A DNA stretch of 64,000 nt from JAJDOD01 sp050299835 (lineage in GTDB: Bacteria; Pseudomonadota; Alphaproteobacteria; Rhodobacterales; Rhodobacteraceae): contig JBNKWP010000010.1 in NCBI GenBank assembly GCA_050299835.1, positions 1 to 64,000 on the forward strand, given 5' to 3'. The notes under the pieces are model-generated. The model ran no database searches and was not told the DNA's origin. It worked only from the letters and a program-made list of their open reading frames with translations. Of this stretch, positions 9,419 to 18,965 are shown in pieces (within the stretch, counting starts at the first letter, position 1; the number at the start of each line of letters is the position of its first letter). The translations under genes were made by a program, and so were the position numbers.

Positions 9419-9478
9419 TCGTGAAACTCTGGCTGACGCCGCGAGGATAGCGGCTCTGGTTCTGAAGGAAAAGCTTTC

Positions 9479-9856
9479 TCAGGCGGGCTGCAACATACGT
9501 CCCAGGCCACGCCCACCAAGGATATGCAGATGGAAATGCGGAACCTCCTGCACCCCGTCCTCACCGGCGTTGGAAATGATTCTGTAACCGCCGCCTGCAT
9601 CGGGTGTCACGCCCAGATCGGCGCAGACCTTGCCGACGGTACGCCAGAAATCGGCGATCTCCGCATCGCTCGCCTCGCAAGCAAAATGATCGGCGGTCAC
9701 ATAGGCACCCTTGGGAATGACCAGGACGTGCTGCGGTGCCTGCGGGTTGATATCCGCAAAGGCCAGCGTGTGCTCGGTTTCGGCAACGGTATTGTTCGGG
9801 ATCTCGCCGCGCAGGATTTTGGCGAAGATGTTCTGGTCGTCGTAATCGTAGGCCAT
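9479..9856 (-). CDS. HIT-family nucleotide hydrolase/transferase
   Basis: A 125-residue histidine-triad protein of the HINT type, which hydrolyses purine nucleoside phosphoramidates. The triad HFHLHIL puts the three histidines at 107, 109 and 111. The N-terminal DDQNIFAKILRGEIPNNTV is the usual HINT start. The ATG at 9856 has GAGGAG at good spacing; an in-frame TTG four codons upstream is less likely. It lies 8 bases downstream of the glycosyltransferase gene. Confidence 0.93.
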   Translation of the reverse strand: MAYDYDDQNIFAKILRGEIPNNTVAETEHTLAFADINPQAPQHVLVIPKGAYVTADHFACEASDAEIADFWRTVGKVCADLGVTPDAGGGYRIISNAGEDGVQEVPHFHLHILGGRGLGRMLQPA

Positions 9857-9864
9857 GTCACTCC

Positions 9865-11442
9865 TCAATCGACAAAGAGATATTCCGTCTCGGCGATTTC
9901 TCGTGCCTTGCTTGCGTCGATTCCAAGGAACTCTGCAAGGGGTCCGGTGTTCTCGGACGGCTCGGCGCGTTCGCGCATGCGGTAGAATTCGGCGAAGTTC
10001 TGGTCCCGGATCAGCTCGCTTTCCCGGTAGACGTCGTTGCGGATGGTCGGCAGCAGGGTCGCGAATGTTTCCTCCGACGTGTGCTCACCGGCCAGCCCGA
10101 CACGTTTGGCGTGACCCTTCATATAGGCGTCGGTGTAGTTGCACTCGATTTCCAGAAGCCGGGTTTCGCTCCGGTCGGAATAGAAATCCCGGAACAATTC
10201 CAGATTGGACGGATCGAGGCAGATCAGAAGCTGATCGGTCTCATAAAAGTCAAACAGCATCCGCATCATAGCGCGGCGGTGCCGGGTCCGCTTGGCCAGC
10301 GTCGCCTGGATGCCGCCAAGATCGGGCAGGGGGGTGTCTTCCTCGTCGAAGAGATATTCGATCGTCGGCAGATTCGAGACAGACCCAACGCGATCCAGCA
10401 GCCGCTTGGCCACATGCCATTTCTTGCAGGTGACGATAAGCAGCGACCGTTCGCGGCCGATGGTCGAATCCTTTTCCCAGAACCGTGGCGCGAATCTCTC
10501 CCCGATCCGGCCGCGACCGGTAAGGAATTTGAACAGCCGGGGGCCTTCGTCGGAGGTCTGAAAGGTCACGCCGGTCCGGGAGTAGAGATTCCCAAGCCGT
10601 TCCTTCAGCTCGCTGGCTTCCTCGCTGATCTTGCGTGCGAAGAGGAAATCCTGCGCCAAAAGCAGGTCGTAATGGTCGTTGTAAAAGGTCACCGGCATTC
10701 CGTAATCGGTGAACATCAGAAACGTCAGCGTCCGGCTTTCGATTTCCGTCTCCGGCACCAGATGGCGCACGAGCGTCTGAAAGAACGTCTCATCCGGTAT
10801 CCATGTTGTCCGGAAGAACCGCGTGATCCGGGGCTCACGTTCGATCATCTCCAGGATCGCCTCGATCGTCTGCCGTCTCAGGCACCACCACTGACTGCCG
10901 ATCATGATCTGAAGCCCGTCCGGCGGGGATCGCGTAAGCCCAAGGCGTTTCTGCGCATTGAACGACGCATAGAAGCGTTTGGCCTGAGTCCTTTCGTTGA
11001 ACCAATGCCGATAGATCAGCCGCTCTTCCTTGAACCCCGTCTTGATCCAGTCGCTTTCATAGAAGTCGAAACTCTCGATGAAATCGACGTCGCGGTTCTC
11101 GATGAAATCGTGGATATGTTCTGCCGTCTTGGTCGGCATGCAATCACCGGACAGCAGGTAGAAATGCGTGGCCCGCGGAAACGCATCGACCGCGGTCTTG
11201 ATCGCCTCCAGCGTCGCGGCAACCAGGCTCCATTCGCCCCATCCGCATTTCAGGCGACGTTTCGAAAAGGCGACCCGCGGGTTGTCGACCAGCCCCGAAC
11301 GCAGGCGCTCGAATTCTGCCTTCGGTGCGCTTGCATCGAAATGTACCGCAACGGTGTCCCCGGGCGCCGTCAGTTGCTCGACCTGAGCGATGACCGCATC
11401 CGCATTCTTGTGACACAGAAGAATATAGGCGATCTGGCCCAA
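9865..11442 (-). CDS. GT14-type (Core-2/I-branching, 'Branch') glycosyltransferase with C-terminal DUF
   Basis: A 525-residue protein. The first ~260 residues match the Core-2/I-branching beta-1,6-N-acetylglucosaminyltransferase family: YILLCHKN at the N-terminus, FYLLSGDCMP, GSQWWCLRR and TTWIPDETFFQTLV. The remaining ~260 residues form a second domain (from about DYGMPVTFYNDH) that I recall as DUF5927/DUF5928 in Rhodobacterales. No signal peptide or membrane segment is visible, so it should act in the cytoplasm. It is divergent from a sulfotransferase gene, which suggests a shared product: a glycan that is branched and then sulfated. Confidence 0.88.
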   Translation of the reverse strand: MGQIAYILLCHKNADAVIAQVEQLTAPGDTVAVHFDASAPKAEFERLRSGLVDNPRVAFSKRRLKCGWGEWSLVAATLEAIKTAVDAFPRATHFYLLSGDCMPTKTAEHIHDFIENRDVDFIESFDFYESDWIKTGFKEERLIYRHWFNERTQAKRFYASFNAQKRLGLTRSPPDGLQIMIGSQWWCLRRQTIEAILEMIEREPRITRFFRTTWIPDETFFQTLVRHLVPETEIESRTLTFLMFTDYGMPVTFYNDHYDLLLAQDFLFARKISEEASELKERLGNLYSRTGVTFQTSDEGPRLFKFLTGRGRIGERFAPRFWEKDSTIGRERSLLIVTCKKWHVAKRLLDRVGSVSNLPTIEYLFDEEDTPLPDLGGIQATLAKRTRHRRAMMRMLFDFYETDQLLICLDPSNLELFRDFYSDRSETRLLEIECNYTDAYMKGHAKRVGLAGEHTSEETFATLLPTIRNDVYRESELIRDQNFAEFYRMRERAEPSENTGPLAEFLGIDASKAREIAETEYLFVD

Positions 11443-11587
11443 TATCCGCCGACCTCTCGTGTAGGAGCACCCGTCCGAACGGTCTAGCGCGCGACGAGGA
11501 TTGAAGAAACCTTCGAAGTTTGCTTTTTTCGCCCTACCTGAGCGTAGTCACTCGCTCAGGTAGAGAATTTCAGAAGGTACACACTCA

Positions 11588-12391
11588 ATGGGGTTTCCCG
11601 GGACATGGATGACACTGAGCGAAAGCATGGTGTACCGTGTTGTTCCCAAATGCGCCTGCTCGACCATCGGGCAGATCATGTATTTCTCTGACCACGGGGA
11701 ATTCTTCGACGGCGATATCCACGACGCGAAGGAAGGGCTGCATAAGTGGGCACAGGACCACAGCCACGGGCCCATCGCCAAGAATGTGCGCGACAAGGGG
11801 ACCTTCGCCTTCACCTGCGTGCGCAATCCCTATTCGCGCATCCTGTCGTCGTTCTTCGACAAGATATGCGGCATCCAGCGCAACGGTCAGCGCTATCGCG
11901 GCAACCTGATCCCGCAACTGTCCCAGCAATACGGCATCAACGTGGATGGCGAGTTCGACCAGATCGCGATGTTCCGCCGCTTTCTTCTCTTCGCTCGCGA
12001 CACCATCCGTTTCCGTAAGCCGATGGACCCGGACATTCATTGGTCCGCCATGTCCGGGCATGTTTCGACCTTCATCGTCAATGGCGGTCACTATGATCGC
12101 ATCTTCTGGACCGAGAAATTCAACGAAGGCATGCAGGACGTCCTCGACCAGGTGGCGGTTTCGGTGCCGGTCGATCTGGCCACGATCCCGCGCTTCAACG
12201 AAAGCTCCGGGCATGGGCCGAAGCGCGCGCATCCGGTCGAAGACTACTTCGACGATCTTTCGATTCACCTGGTCTATGAGATCTACAAACGGGATTTCGA
12301 GCTGTTCGGATATGACTTCGAAACACCGGGAAACCCACTGCCCACCCGCGAGATCGACCTCGACCGGGTGCACAGCGCCCTTGGTGATTGA
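11588..12391 (+). CDS. Sulfotransferase family 2 protein (PAPS-dependent, carbohydrate type)
   Basis: A 267-residue enzyme expected to move sulfate from PAPS to a sugar. The 5'-phosphosulfate loop VVPKCACSTIG (residues 18-28) and the 3'-phosphate-binding segment CVRNPYSRILSSF (77-89) are both intact. These are the two diagnostic motifs of the carbohydrate sulfotransferase family (PF03567 type). An alternative ATG lies at 11609. It is divergent from the GT14 gene; PAPS would come from the Sat-CysC protein encoded at 19.6-21.6 kb. Confidence 0.88.
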   Translation: MGFPGTWMTLSESMVYRVVPKCACSTIGQIMYFSDHGEFFDGDIHDAKEGLHKWAQDHSHGPIAKNVRDKGTFAFTCVRNPYSRILSSFFDKICGIQRNGQRYRGNLIPQLSQQYGINVDGEFDQIAMFRRFLLFARDTIRFRKPMDPDIHWSAMSGHVSTFIVNGGHYDRIFWTEKFNEGMQDVLDQVAVSVPVDLATIPRFNESSGHGPKRAHPVEDYFDDLSIHLVYEIYKRDFELFGYDFETPGNPLPTREIDLDRVHSALGD

Positions 12392-12615
12392 GGGTGCGAA
12401 TCGCCCGGCCTAGCTGCGCCGCAGCATTGGCGCCATGTTGGTCACTCACACGGCAATGTGACGAATGGCTACAAGTTTCTCCACCGAATTCAGCGTATTA
12501 GTGCCAGTTTTCCACTAGATTCGGGCTTAAGGCGTATTCCTCAACCAGACTCTTCATCCTATAGTTCGCGAGGTTTCCGCCGGAGCGGCGCAATAACATT
12601 TATACGGGGGGAGAG

Positions 12616-12900
12616 ATGATACGATCCGAACTGGTGCAGAAGATTGCCGATGAAAATCCTCACCTGTACCAACGCGATGTTGAGCGGATCGTGTCGACGA
12701 TCTTCGATGAAATAATTGAAGCGATGGCCAATGGTGACCGGGTGGAGCTGCGTGGCTTCGGCGCGTTCTCGGTCAAGCAGCGCGATGCCCGCGTCGGGCG
12801 AAACCCGCGCACCGGCGAAAGCGTGTCCGTGGAAGAAAAGCATGTGCCGTTCTTCAAGACCGGGAAACTTCTGCGGGATCGTCTGAACGGAAAATCCTGA
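12616..12900 (+). CDS. ihfB: Integration host factor subunit beta
   Basis: A 94-residue DNA-bending protein that pairs with IHF-alpha. Family features are clear: MIRSELVQKIADENPHLYQ, the core VELRGFGAFSVK, and the DNA-inserting arm RVGRNPRTGESV with its conserved Pro. A strong ribosome-binding site (GGGGGGAGAG) precedes the ATG. Its stop overlaps the start of the next gene by one base. rpsA, often found upstream of ihfB, is not present here. Confidence 0.96.
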   Translation: MIRSELVQKIADENPHLYQRDVERIVSTIFDEIIEAMANGDRVELRGFGAFSVKQRDARVGRNPRTGESVSVEEKHVPFFKTGKLLRDRLNGKS

Positions 12901-13247
12901 TGCTTCGCGTTTTGAAACTGATCTTCCTTGGGGTCGTCTGCGTCCTGCTTGTCACGGTCGCATTGGGGAACCGGGAAACCGTTACGCTTCAGCTTTTGCC
13001 AGGCCCGATCGGCGATGCCGTCAATTTCAATCTCGACGTCACGCTGCCGCTCTTCCTGATGGTCCTGCTGATCTTCTTCACCGGTCTGATCTTCGGCTTC
13101 GTCTGGGAATGGGTGCGCGAGCACAAGCACCGCGCCACCGCCCGCACCGAACGGCGCGAGCGCGAGCGGCTGGAGCAGGAAGTCCGCAAGGTGGCCCCGC
13201 CTGCGAAAACCGGCGACGACGTGCTCGCCATTCTGGACGGCAACTGA
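12900..13247 (+). CDS. LapA-domain (DUF1049) inner-membrane protein
   Basis: A 115-residue protein with two membrane segments (about residues 3-20 and 48-68) followed by a charged helix (EWVREHKHRATARTERRERE). This topology matches the lipopolysaccharide assembly protein A domain family. It starts one base inside the ihfB stop codon (TGATG). ihfB-lapA is a recurrent gene pair in proteobacteria. The C-terminal part is longer and more basic than the minimal domain. Confidence 0.8.
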   Translation: MLRVLKLIFLGVVCVLLVTVALGNRETVTLQLLPGPIGDAVNFNLDVTLPLFLMVLLIFFTGLIFGFVWEWVREHKHRATARTERRERERLEQEVRKVAPPAKTGDDVLAILDGN

Positions 13248-13256
13248 GCCAGCCCA

Positions 13257-13892
13257 ATGTCCGACACACGTGTAAAGATTTGCGGGCTGAAGACCCGCGA
13301 AAGCGTCGCGGCTGCGGTGGAGGCGGGGGCCGCCTATCTGGGCTTTAACTTCGTCACCCGCTCCAAACGCTATGTGGATGTGCCAGCGGCCCGCGATCTG
13401 GCGATAGATGTGCCGCCCGGCGTGGCCAAGGTGGCGCTGGTGCTGGACGCGGATGACGCCACGCTGGATGCGATCACCGCCGCCGTACCGCTCGACATGC
13501 TCCAGCTCCACGGGGAGGAAACGCCCGAGCGTGTGCTGGAGGTCAAGTCTCGCTACGGTCTGCCGGTGATGAAAGCGGTGGGCATCGGGGACGAGGCCGA
13601 TCTTGCGGCGCTCGATCTTTACGGGAAGGTGGCCGATCAGCTTCTTGTCGATGCCAAGCCACCAAGGCAAGGCGACCTGCCGGGCGGAACCGGGGTTCCC
13701 TTTGACTGGCGCCTGATCGCCAACCGCCGCTGGCCGGTGCCGTGGATGCTGGCGGGCGGGCTGACACCTGACAATGTGGCCGAAGCCATCGCGCTGACCG
13801 GCGCGCGCCAGGTCGATGTGGCCTCCGGCGTTGAATCCGCGCCCGGCGTGAAGGACATCGACCTGATCCGGGCGTTTCTCGCCAACGCATGA
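13257..13892 (+). CDS. trpF: Phosphoribosylanthranilate isomerase
   Basis: A 211-residue TIM-barrel enzyme of tryptophan synthesis. The N-terminal VKICGLKT carries the catalytic Cys. LQLHGEETPE, LLVDAK, GGTGVPFDW and LAGGLTPDNV are the usual barrel-strand motifs, and VDVASGVESAPGVKD is the C-terminal phosphate-site motif. It lies 9 bases after the lapA-like gene. trpB would be expected next, but the neighbour is a convergent penicillin-binding protein gene. Confidence 0.96.
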   Translation: MSDTRVKICGLKTRESVAAAVEAGAAYLGFNFVTRSKRYVDVPAARDLAIDVPPGVAKVALVLDADDATLDAITAAVPLDMLQLHGEETPERVLEVKSRYGLPVMKAVGIGDEADLAALDLYGKVADQLLVDAKPPRQGDLPGGTGVPFDWRLIANRRWPVPWMLAGGLTPDNVAEAIALTGARQVDVASGVESAPGVKDIDLIRAFLANA

Positions 13893-13917
13893 TCCTTCCC
13901 GGTGCGGGCAGGGGCGC

Positions 13918-16044
13918 TCAGTTGCCGAAGATCTCGTTCAGCACGCCCCGGATCACCCTGTCGACCACCGGCTCGTTCGTCGGTGCGCGGCGGCGCTGGG
14001 TCGTCTGGTCCCGAATCTCCACGTCATCGGGCTTCATCATCGGCAATTCGCGGATCGGCAGACCTTCGTGGACCCGCACCATCGTCTCCCGCCAGATCTC
14101 TGCCGGAAGACCGCCGCCGGTGACACCGCTGAGCGGCGTGTTGTCGTCATAGCCAATCCAGACCCCGGTCACGTAATCCGCCGTGAAGCCGATGAACCAC
14201 GCATCCCGCGAAGCCTGCGTTGTACCGGATTTGCCCGCCGCCGGGCGACCATCGGGCAGTTTCGCCCGCGTGCTGGTGCCGCGTTCGATCACCTGGCTCA
14301 TCATATAGACAAGCTGATGTGCCGCAGGTTCGTTGATGACCCGCTCGCCGATGCCGCCTTCCTGCTCCAGCAGCGGTTCATCCTCGCCCTTCAGCTTCAG
14401 TTCGACCAGCCCATAGGGCTGGACCGAGGAACCGCCGTTCAGAATGCCCGCATAGGCCGCCGTCATTTCCAACAGGCTCGATTCCGAGGTGCCGAGTGCC
14501 ACGGCCGGACCAGATGCCAGATCGCTCTCGATCCCGAAATCGGTGGCGATGTTCACAACCGCCTCCCGGCCCACGCGGTCGAAGACCTTCACGGCGGGAA
14601 TATTGAGCGAACGATAAAGCGCCTCCGTCAGGGTCACCGTCCCGTGGAACTTCTTGTCGTAGTTCTCCGGGCACCAGCGCCCCGATCCCGGCACGTCCCA
14701 GCAGGTCGGTTCATCGTTGACCGTCGTGTTGGGCGAAAACCCAAGGTCGAGCGCCGCTGCATAGACAAAGGGCTTGAAGGCCGAGCCGGTTTGCCGCTTG
14801 GCCTGGATCGCGCGGTTGAACTGGCCCGCGACGCCGCGGAACTTGCGCCCGCCGACCATGCCGCGCACCGCGCCATCGGCGCTCATCACCACGATCGCGG
14901 CCTGCGCTTCCGAGCCTTCCTTGACCTTCGTGTCGAAGACGAACTGCAGCGCCTCTTCGGCGGAGCTCTGGATCTTCTGGTCGAAGGTCGTGCGTACGAT
15001 CACGTCTTCGGTGGTGTCTTCGGTCAGGAAACCCGGTCCCTGATCCATGACCCAATCGGCGAAATATCCGCCCGCCCGTGCCTCCGCGGCCTCCGACAGC
15101 ACCGCCGGGTTGGCCTTCGCCGTGGCTGCGTCCTCCGCCGAGAGGTATCCCTGATCGGCCATCAGCCCCAGAATCAGGTTCGCCCGGTCCTGGCTCCTTT
15201 GCAAGTTGGCGGTCGGCGCGAAGCGCGTCGGCGCAACCAGCAGCCCTGCCAGCATCGCCGCTTCGGACGGCAGAAGCTCGTTGGCGGAAATGCCGAAATA
15301 GCGTTGTGACGCCGCCTCGAACCCGCGTGCGCCCGCACCCAGATAGGCCCGGTTGAGATAGATCGTCAGGATCTCATCCTTGGAATACCGCACCTCCATC
15401 GCCATCGCGTAAAGCGCTTCCTTGATTTTCCGCGCCAGCGTCGTGCGGCGGCAATCGGCCTCGTACTCGGCTTCGGTCATGCCGCCGTCGGGATCGAACG
15501 GCACACCAAGGCACAGCAGCTTCGCCGTTTGCTGGGTGATCGTCGAGCCGCCGTGGCCGGAAAGCGGACCGCGCCCTTCGCGCAGGTTAATCTTGACGGC
15601 GCTGGCAATGCCGCGCGGAGAAATGCCGAAATGCTGGTAGAACCGCTTGTCCTCGGCCGCGACGACTGCGTTCTTCAGGTGAGGCGACACGTTCTCCGCT
15701 GTGATCTGCCCGCCGAATTGCTCTCCCCGCCAGGCATAAACCTGCCCGTCACGGTCCAGCATGGTCACCGACCCGCGGGCCCGGCCGTCCAGCAATGCGC
15801 CGACGGGTGGCAGCGTCGCCGCGAAGTAAAGCACTGCCAACGCGATAACGATGGCCGTCAGTGCACTCACGCGCCAGCCGATCCCCCAGACCAGCCGCAC
15901 CACCGTCCGGAACAGCCAGACAATCGGGTTGCGCGACTGTGATTTCGCCGGTGCGCGACGCTTCTTCGGTTTCGCTTTTCGCGCCAGTTTCGCCGGCGTG
16001 CGTTTATCCGCCACCAGCGGACGTCTGTTCTTCGGGCCACTCAT
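13918..16044 (-). CDS. Class A penicillin-binding protein (PBP1A type)
   Basis: A 708-residue bifunctional peptidoglycan synthase. A basic cytoplasmic tail (residues 1-50, many Lys/Arg) is followed by one membrane anchor (about 58-78). The glycosyltransferase domain has the catalytic motif EDKRFYQHFG with Glu131. The transpeptidase domain has the SxxK motif SAFK (Ser421, Lys424) and KSGTTQASRDAWFIG. A Cys-containing loop (CWDVPGSGRWCPENYD) may form a disulfide. It is divergent from glnK. Confidence 0.93.
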   Translation of the reverse strand: MSGPKNRRPLVADKRTPAKLARKAKPKKRRAPAKSQSRNPIVWLFRTVVRLVWGIGWRVSALTAIVIALAVLYFAATLPPVGALLDGRARGSVTMLDRDGQVYAWRGEQFGGQITAENVSPHLKNAVVAAEDKRFYQHFGISPRGIASAVKINLREGRGPLSGHGGSTITQQTAKLLCLGVPFDPDGGMTEAEYEADCRRTTLARKIKEALYAMAMEVRYSKDEILTIYLNRAYLGAGARGFEAASQRYFGISANELLPSEAAMLAGLLVAPTRFAPTANLQRSQDRANLILGLMADQGYLSAEDAATAKANPAVLSEAAEARAGGYFADWVMDQGPGFLTEDTTEDVIVRTTFDQKIQSSAEEALQFVFDTKVKEGSEAQAAIVVMSADGAVRGMVGGRKFRGVAGQFNRAIQAKRQTGSAFKPFVYAAALDLGFSPNTTVNDEPTCWDVPGSGRWCPENYDKKFHGTVTLTEALYRSLNIPAVKVFDRVGREAVVNIATDFGIESDLASGPAVALGTSESSLLEMTAAYAGILNGGSSVQPYGLVELKLKGEDEPLLEQEGGIGERVINEPAAHQLVYMMSQVIERGTSTRAKLPDGRPAAGKSGTTQASRDAWFIGFTADYVTGVWIGYDDNTPLSGVTGGGLPAEIWRETMVRVHEGLPIRELPMMKPDDVEIRDQTTQRRRAPTNEPVVDRVIRGVLNEIFGN

Positions 16045-16314
16045 TTATGCCGGTCCATTTTTCTGCCTCGCCTGCCAATCTACGCCGATCATCTGCAGAT
16101 GTGGAGCGCCATTCCCGCAAGTGACGATCAGTAAGTTGCGATTCATCTATGCCTAAAAATTAATCAAAGCCTATTATTTGTGCAGCACTTGGGCTTTTGC
16201 GCCCGAGATCCGACCGGAAACTCCCCAAGATGCCTTGTTGATATGCGACATCCCGATCTTTCTCCCAGCCACGAAAGGCGACGCGGTGGGCGTCGCGTTA
16301 GCGGAAGGGTATCC

Positions 16315-16653
16315 ATGAAACTCGTCATCGCAGCGATCAAGCCGTTCAAGCTCGAAGAGGTGCGCGAAGCACTTACCTCGATCGGAGTGCGCGGCATGAT
16401 GGTCACCGAGATCAAGGGCTTTGGCTCTCAATCCGGGCACACAGAAATCTATCGCGGCGCGGAATACGCCGTGAACTTCGTACCGAAAGTGAAACTGGAG
16501 ATCGTCGTCGCATCGTCGATGGCCGAGCAGGTCGTCGAAACCATCGCGGCCACGGCCAAGACCGACAAGATCGGCGACGGCAAGATCTTCGTTCTCGACG
16601 TAGCAAGCGCGGTCCGCGTGCGCACGGGCGAAACCAATGAAGACGCGATCTGA
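16315..16653 (+). CDS. glnK: P-II nitrogen regulatory protein
   Basis: A 112-residue PII protein that senses nitrogen and energy status and plugs the ammonium channel. The T-loop is intact, with the uridylylation site Tyr51 inside GHTEIYRGAEYAV. The C-terminal signature GDGKIFVLDVASAVRVRTGE is complete. The ATG at 16315 (MKLVIAAIKPFK) follows GCGGAAGGG; the upstream in-frame extension has no family similarity. amtB follows 16 bases downstream, the classical glnK-amtB operon. Confidence 0.96.
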   Translation: MKLVIAAIKPFKLEEVREALTSIGVRGMMVTEIKGFGSQSGHTEIYRGAEYAVNFVPKVKLEIVVASSMAEQVVETIAATAKTDKIGDGKIFVLDVASAVRVRTGETNEDAI

Positions 16654-16669
16654 GCGAAAGGGACAAGCA

Positions 16670-17992
16670 ATGAACGCAATAACCAAATTCGGCCTAGCCG
16701 CAGCTCTGATCGCGCTGCCCGGCCTCGGTCTTGCTCAGGAGGCGGACATGACGCCGCCGAACGGCGAGATCGGCTATATTTTCACGACTTTCATGTTCCT
16801 GATTACGGGTTTTCTGGTCATGTGGATGGCCGCTGGCTTCACCATGCTGGAAGCGGGCCTGGTTCGCCAGAAGAACACGACGATGCAGCTTCTGAAGAAC
16901 GTCTCGCTCTTCTCCATCGCCGCGATCATGTACTACCTCATCGGCTACAATCTGATGTATCCCGGTGACGGCTGGTCCATCGACGGCGTTCTCGGTGCCT
17001 TCGCGTTGACCTCGCTGGAGCCGGTCGGGCTGGCCGAAACCGAAACCGACCTGACCTATGCGTCCGTCGGCTCGGACTTCTACTTCCAGCTGATGTTCTG
17101 CGCGACGACCTGTTCGATCGTGTCGGGTACTCTGGCAGAGCGGATCAAACTGTGGCCGTTCCTGATCTTCTGCGTCATCCTGACGGCGCTGATCTACCCG
17201 ATCCAGGCCTCCTGGAAATGGGGCGGCGGTTTCCTCGATGCCGGCGGCTTCCTCGACTTCGCCGGTTCGACCGTGGTTCACTCGGTCGGTGGCTGGGCGG
17301 CTCTTGCGGGCGCTCTGATCCTCGGACCCCGCATCGGCAAGTACAAGGACGGCATGGTCCACCCGATGCCGGGTGCCAACCTGCCGCTCGCCACGCTGGG
17401 GACGTTCATCCTGTGGCTTGGCTGGTTCGGCTTCAACGGCGGCTCGCAGCTCTACATGGACACCGCGGGCAACGTGGCCGACATCAGCCGCATCTTCGCC
17501 AACACCAACACGGCAGCAGCCGGTGGTGCCGTCGCGGCGCTGCTCCTGACGCAGATCATGTACAAGAAGCCTGACCTTACGATGGTGCTGAACGGCGCTC
17601 TGGCGGGCCTGGTTTCGATCACCGCCGAACCGCTGACCCCGGGTCTTGGTGCGGCAACCCTGATTGGTGCTGTTGGCGGCGTGATCGTGGTCTTCGCGGT
17701 TCCGTTCCTCGACAAGCTGAAGATCGACGATGTCGTCGGCGCGATCCCGGTCCACCTCTTCGCCGGTATCTGGGGCACCATCGCGGTGGTCCTGACCAAT
17801 GGTGATGCGAGCCTCGGCACGCAGCTCTACTCGATCGTCGTCGTCGGTATCTTTACCTTCGTCGTCTCGGGTGTGGTCTGGTTCATCCTGAAATCGACAA
17901 TGGGTATCCGGGCTTCGGAAGAGGACGAGATCAACGGCCTCGATACGGCCGAACTTGGGATGGAAGCCTATCCGGACTTCGCCAACGGCTGA
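16670..17992 (+). CDS. amtB: Ammonium transporter
   Basis: A 440-residue inner-membrane ammonium channel. It starts with a cleavable signal peptide (ITKFGLAAALIALPGLGLAQ) followed by about 11 membrane segments. The pore region shows the twin-His positions in STVVHSVGGW and PVHLFAGIWG, plus LGWFGFNGGS. It is probably co-transcribed with glnK and is followed by a strong intrinsic terminator at 18022-18054. Confidence 0.96.
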   Translation: MNAITKFGLAAALIALPGLGLAQEADMTPPNGEIGYIFTTFMFLITGFLVMWMAAGFTMLEAGLVRQKNTTMQLLKNVSLFSIAAIMYYLIGYNLMYPGDGWSIDGVLGAFALTSLEPVGLAETETDLTYASVGSDFYFQLMFCATTCSIVSGTLAERIKLWPFLIFCVILTALIYPIQASWKWGGGFLDAGGFLDFAGSTVVHSVGGWAALAGALILGPRIGKYKDGMVHPMPGANLPLATLGTFILWLGWFGFNGGSQLYMDTAGNVADISRIFANTNTAAAGGAVAALLLTQIMYKKPDLTMVLNGALAGLVSITAEPLTPGLGAATLIGAVGGVIVVFAVPFLDKLKIDDVVGAIPVHLFAGIWGTIAVVLTNGDASLGTQLYSIVVVGIFTFVVSGVVWFILKSTMGIRASEEDEINGLDTAELGMEAYPDFANG

Positions 17993-18021
17993 TTTCCACG
18001 AATCGGCTTGCTGAGAATAGC

Positions 18022-18054
18022 GACCCGGGCGTCACCGCCCGGGTCTTTTCTTTT
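18022..18054 (+). terminator. Intrinsic terminator after amtB
   Basis: A perfect 10-base stem (GACCCGGGCG / CGCCCGGGTC) with a TCAC loop, followed by TTTTCTTTT. It ends the glnK-amtB transcript. Confidence 0.92.
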
Positions 18055-18095
18055 GAGGATCGGTTCCCACCGTTGCGCGGTGGCGATGGGCGGCC

Positions 18096-18962
18096 CTAGA
18101 CCGGTTTTGCCAACAGCGCCGGGCACAGGGTCTCGCCGAGCCAGTCCAGCACCGCGCGCTGACGCACGCGGCCTTCGAACTCGGGGCTGCTGTGAACATG
18201 CAGGATGCGGGCAATCGGCTCCGGAGCCCGGTCAGATCGCTTCAACCGGTCATCCGCGTCACCGATGCAGACGGGCAGGAAGCCATGCCCAAGCCCGGCG
18301 CGAATGGCCGCAGCCAGGTGGCTGGCATCCGTCCCCGTCATCCGGATGCGCGCGTCGGGGCCGAGCTTTCTCTCGATGACCCGCCTGAAGGAAGGTCCGG
18401 TGGCGTCGTCATCGCGGAAGATCACCCAGTCATTCCCGCCGGGCTCCGCAGTCGCGGAGGAATATGCGGCGAAGGGAACATGCGCGATGGGCCGGGATTG
18501 GTCGAACGTGCTCGGGTCCGCGTCGAACCACAGCGCAATGGTCGGCTCGCCATAGATCGGGACCGGGGGCAGGCGGTTGTTCAGTCTCACTTCCAGTTTG
18601 GGATAGCGGTCAAGGAGTTGCGGAAGCGCCTTGCTGGTCAGTTCGGCAAGCATCCAGTTGTTGCCCAAAATCCGCACGATGCCCTCATGCGCCTCCTCAT
18701 CCGGGATCAGGCTTTGGGACATTTCCTCAAGGCGGTGCTCAACCTCCTTGGCGGCCTCCACCACGATCTCGCCCGCTCTGGTGACGACAAAGCCGGTTTT
18801 CGCCCGGCGGAACAGAATTGCCCCGGTATGCTGCTCCACCGCGCTCAACTTCCGTCCGACCGTGGTCTGGTCGAGGCGCAACTGCGCCGCCGCGCCGGTC
18901 AGAGACCCCTTGCGTGAGACGGCGAGGACGATGCGAAGACTGTTCCAATCGAGGCCGAGCAT
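18096..18962 (-). CDS. LysR-family transcriptional regulator
   Basis: A 288-residue regulator. The N-terminal winged helix (LDWNSLRIVLAVSRKGSLTG, then DQTTVGRKLSAVEQ) is typical of LysR proteins. The rest is the periplasmic-binding-like effector domain. The ATG at 18962 (MLGLDWNSL) is preferred; the in-frame extension to 19106 would cover the probable operator. It is divergent from a small lipoprotein gene, and the shared 130-base gap contains a palindrome at 18969-18984. Confidence 0.88.
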   Translation of the reverse strand: MLGLDWNSLRIVLAVSRKGSLTGAAAQLRLDQTTVGRKLSAVEQHTGAILFRRAKTGFVVTRAGEIVVEAAKEVEHRLEEMSQSLIPDEEAHEGIVRILGNNWMLAELTSKALPQLLDRYPKLEVRLNNRLPPVPIYGEPTIALWFDADPSTFDQSRPIAHVPFAAYSSATAEPGGNDWVIFRDDDATGPSFRRVIERKLGPDARIRMTGTDASHLAAAIRAGLGHGFLPVCIGDADDRLKRSDRAPEPIARILHVHSSPEFEGRVRQRAVLDWLGETLCPALLAKPV

Positions 18963-18965
18963 GTG

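Noticed and set aside
10081..11487. 468-residue + strand open frame
   Set aside because: It is antisense to the GT14 glycosyltransferase gene and lacks motifs.
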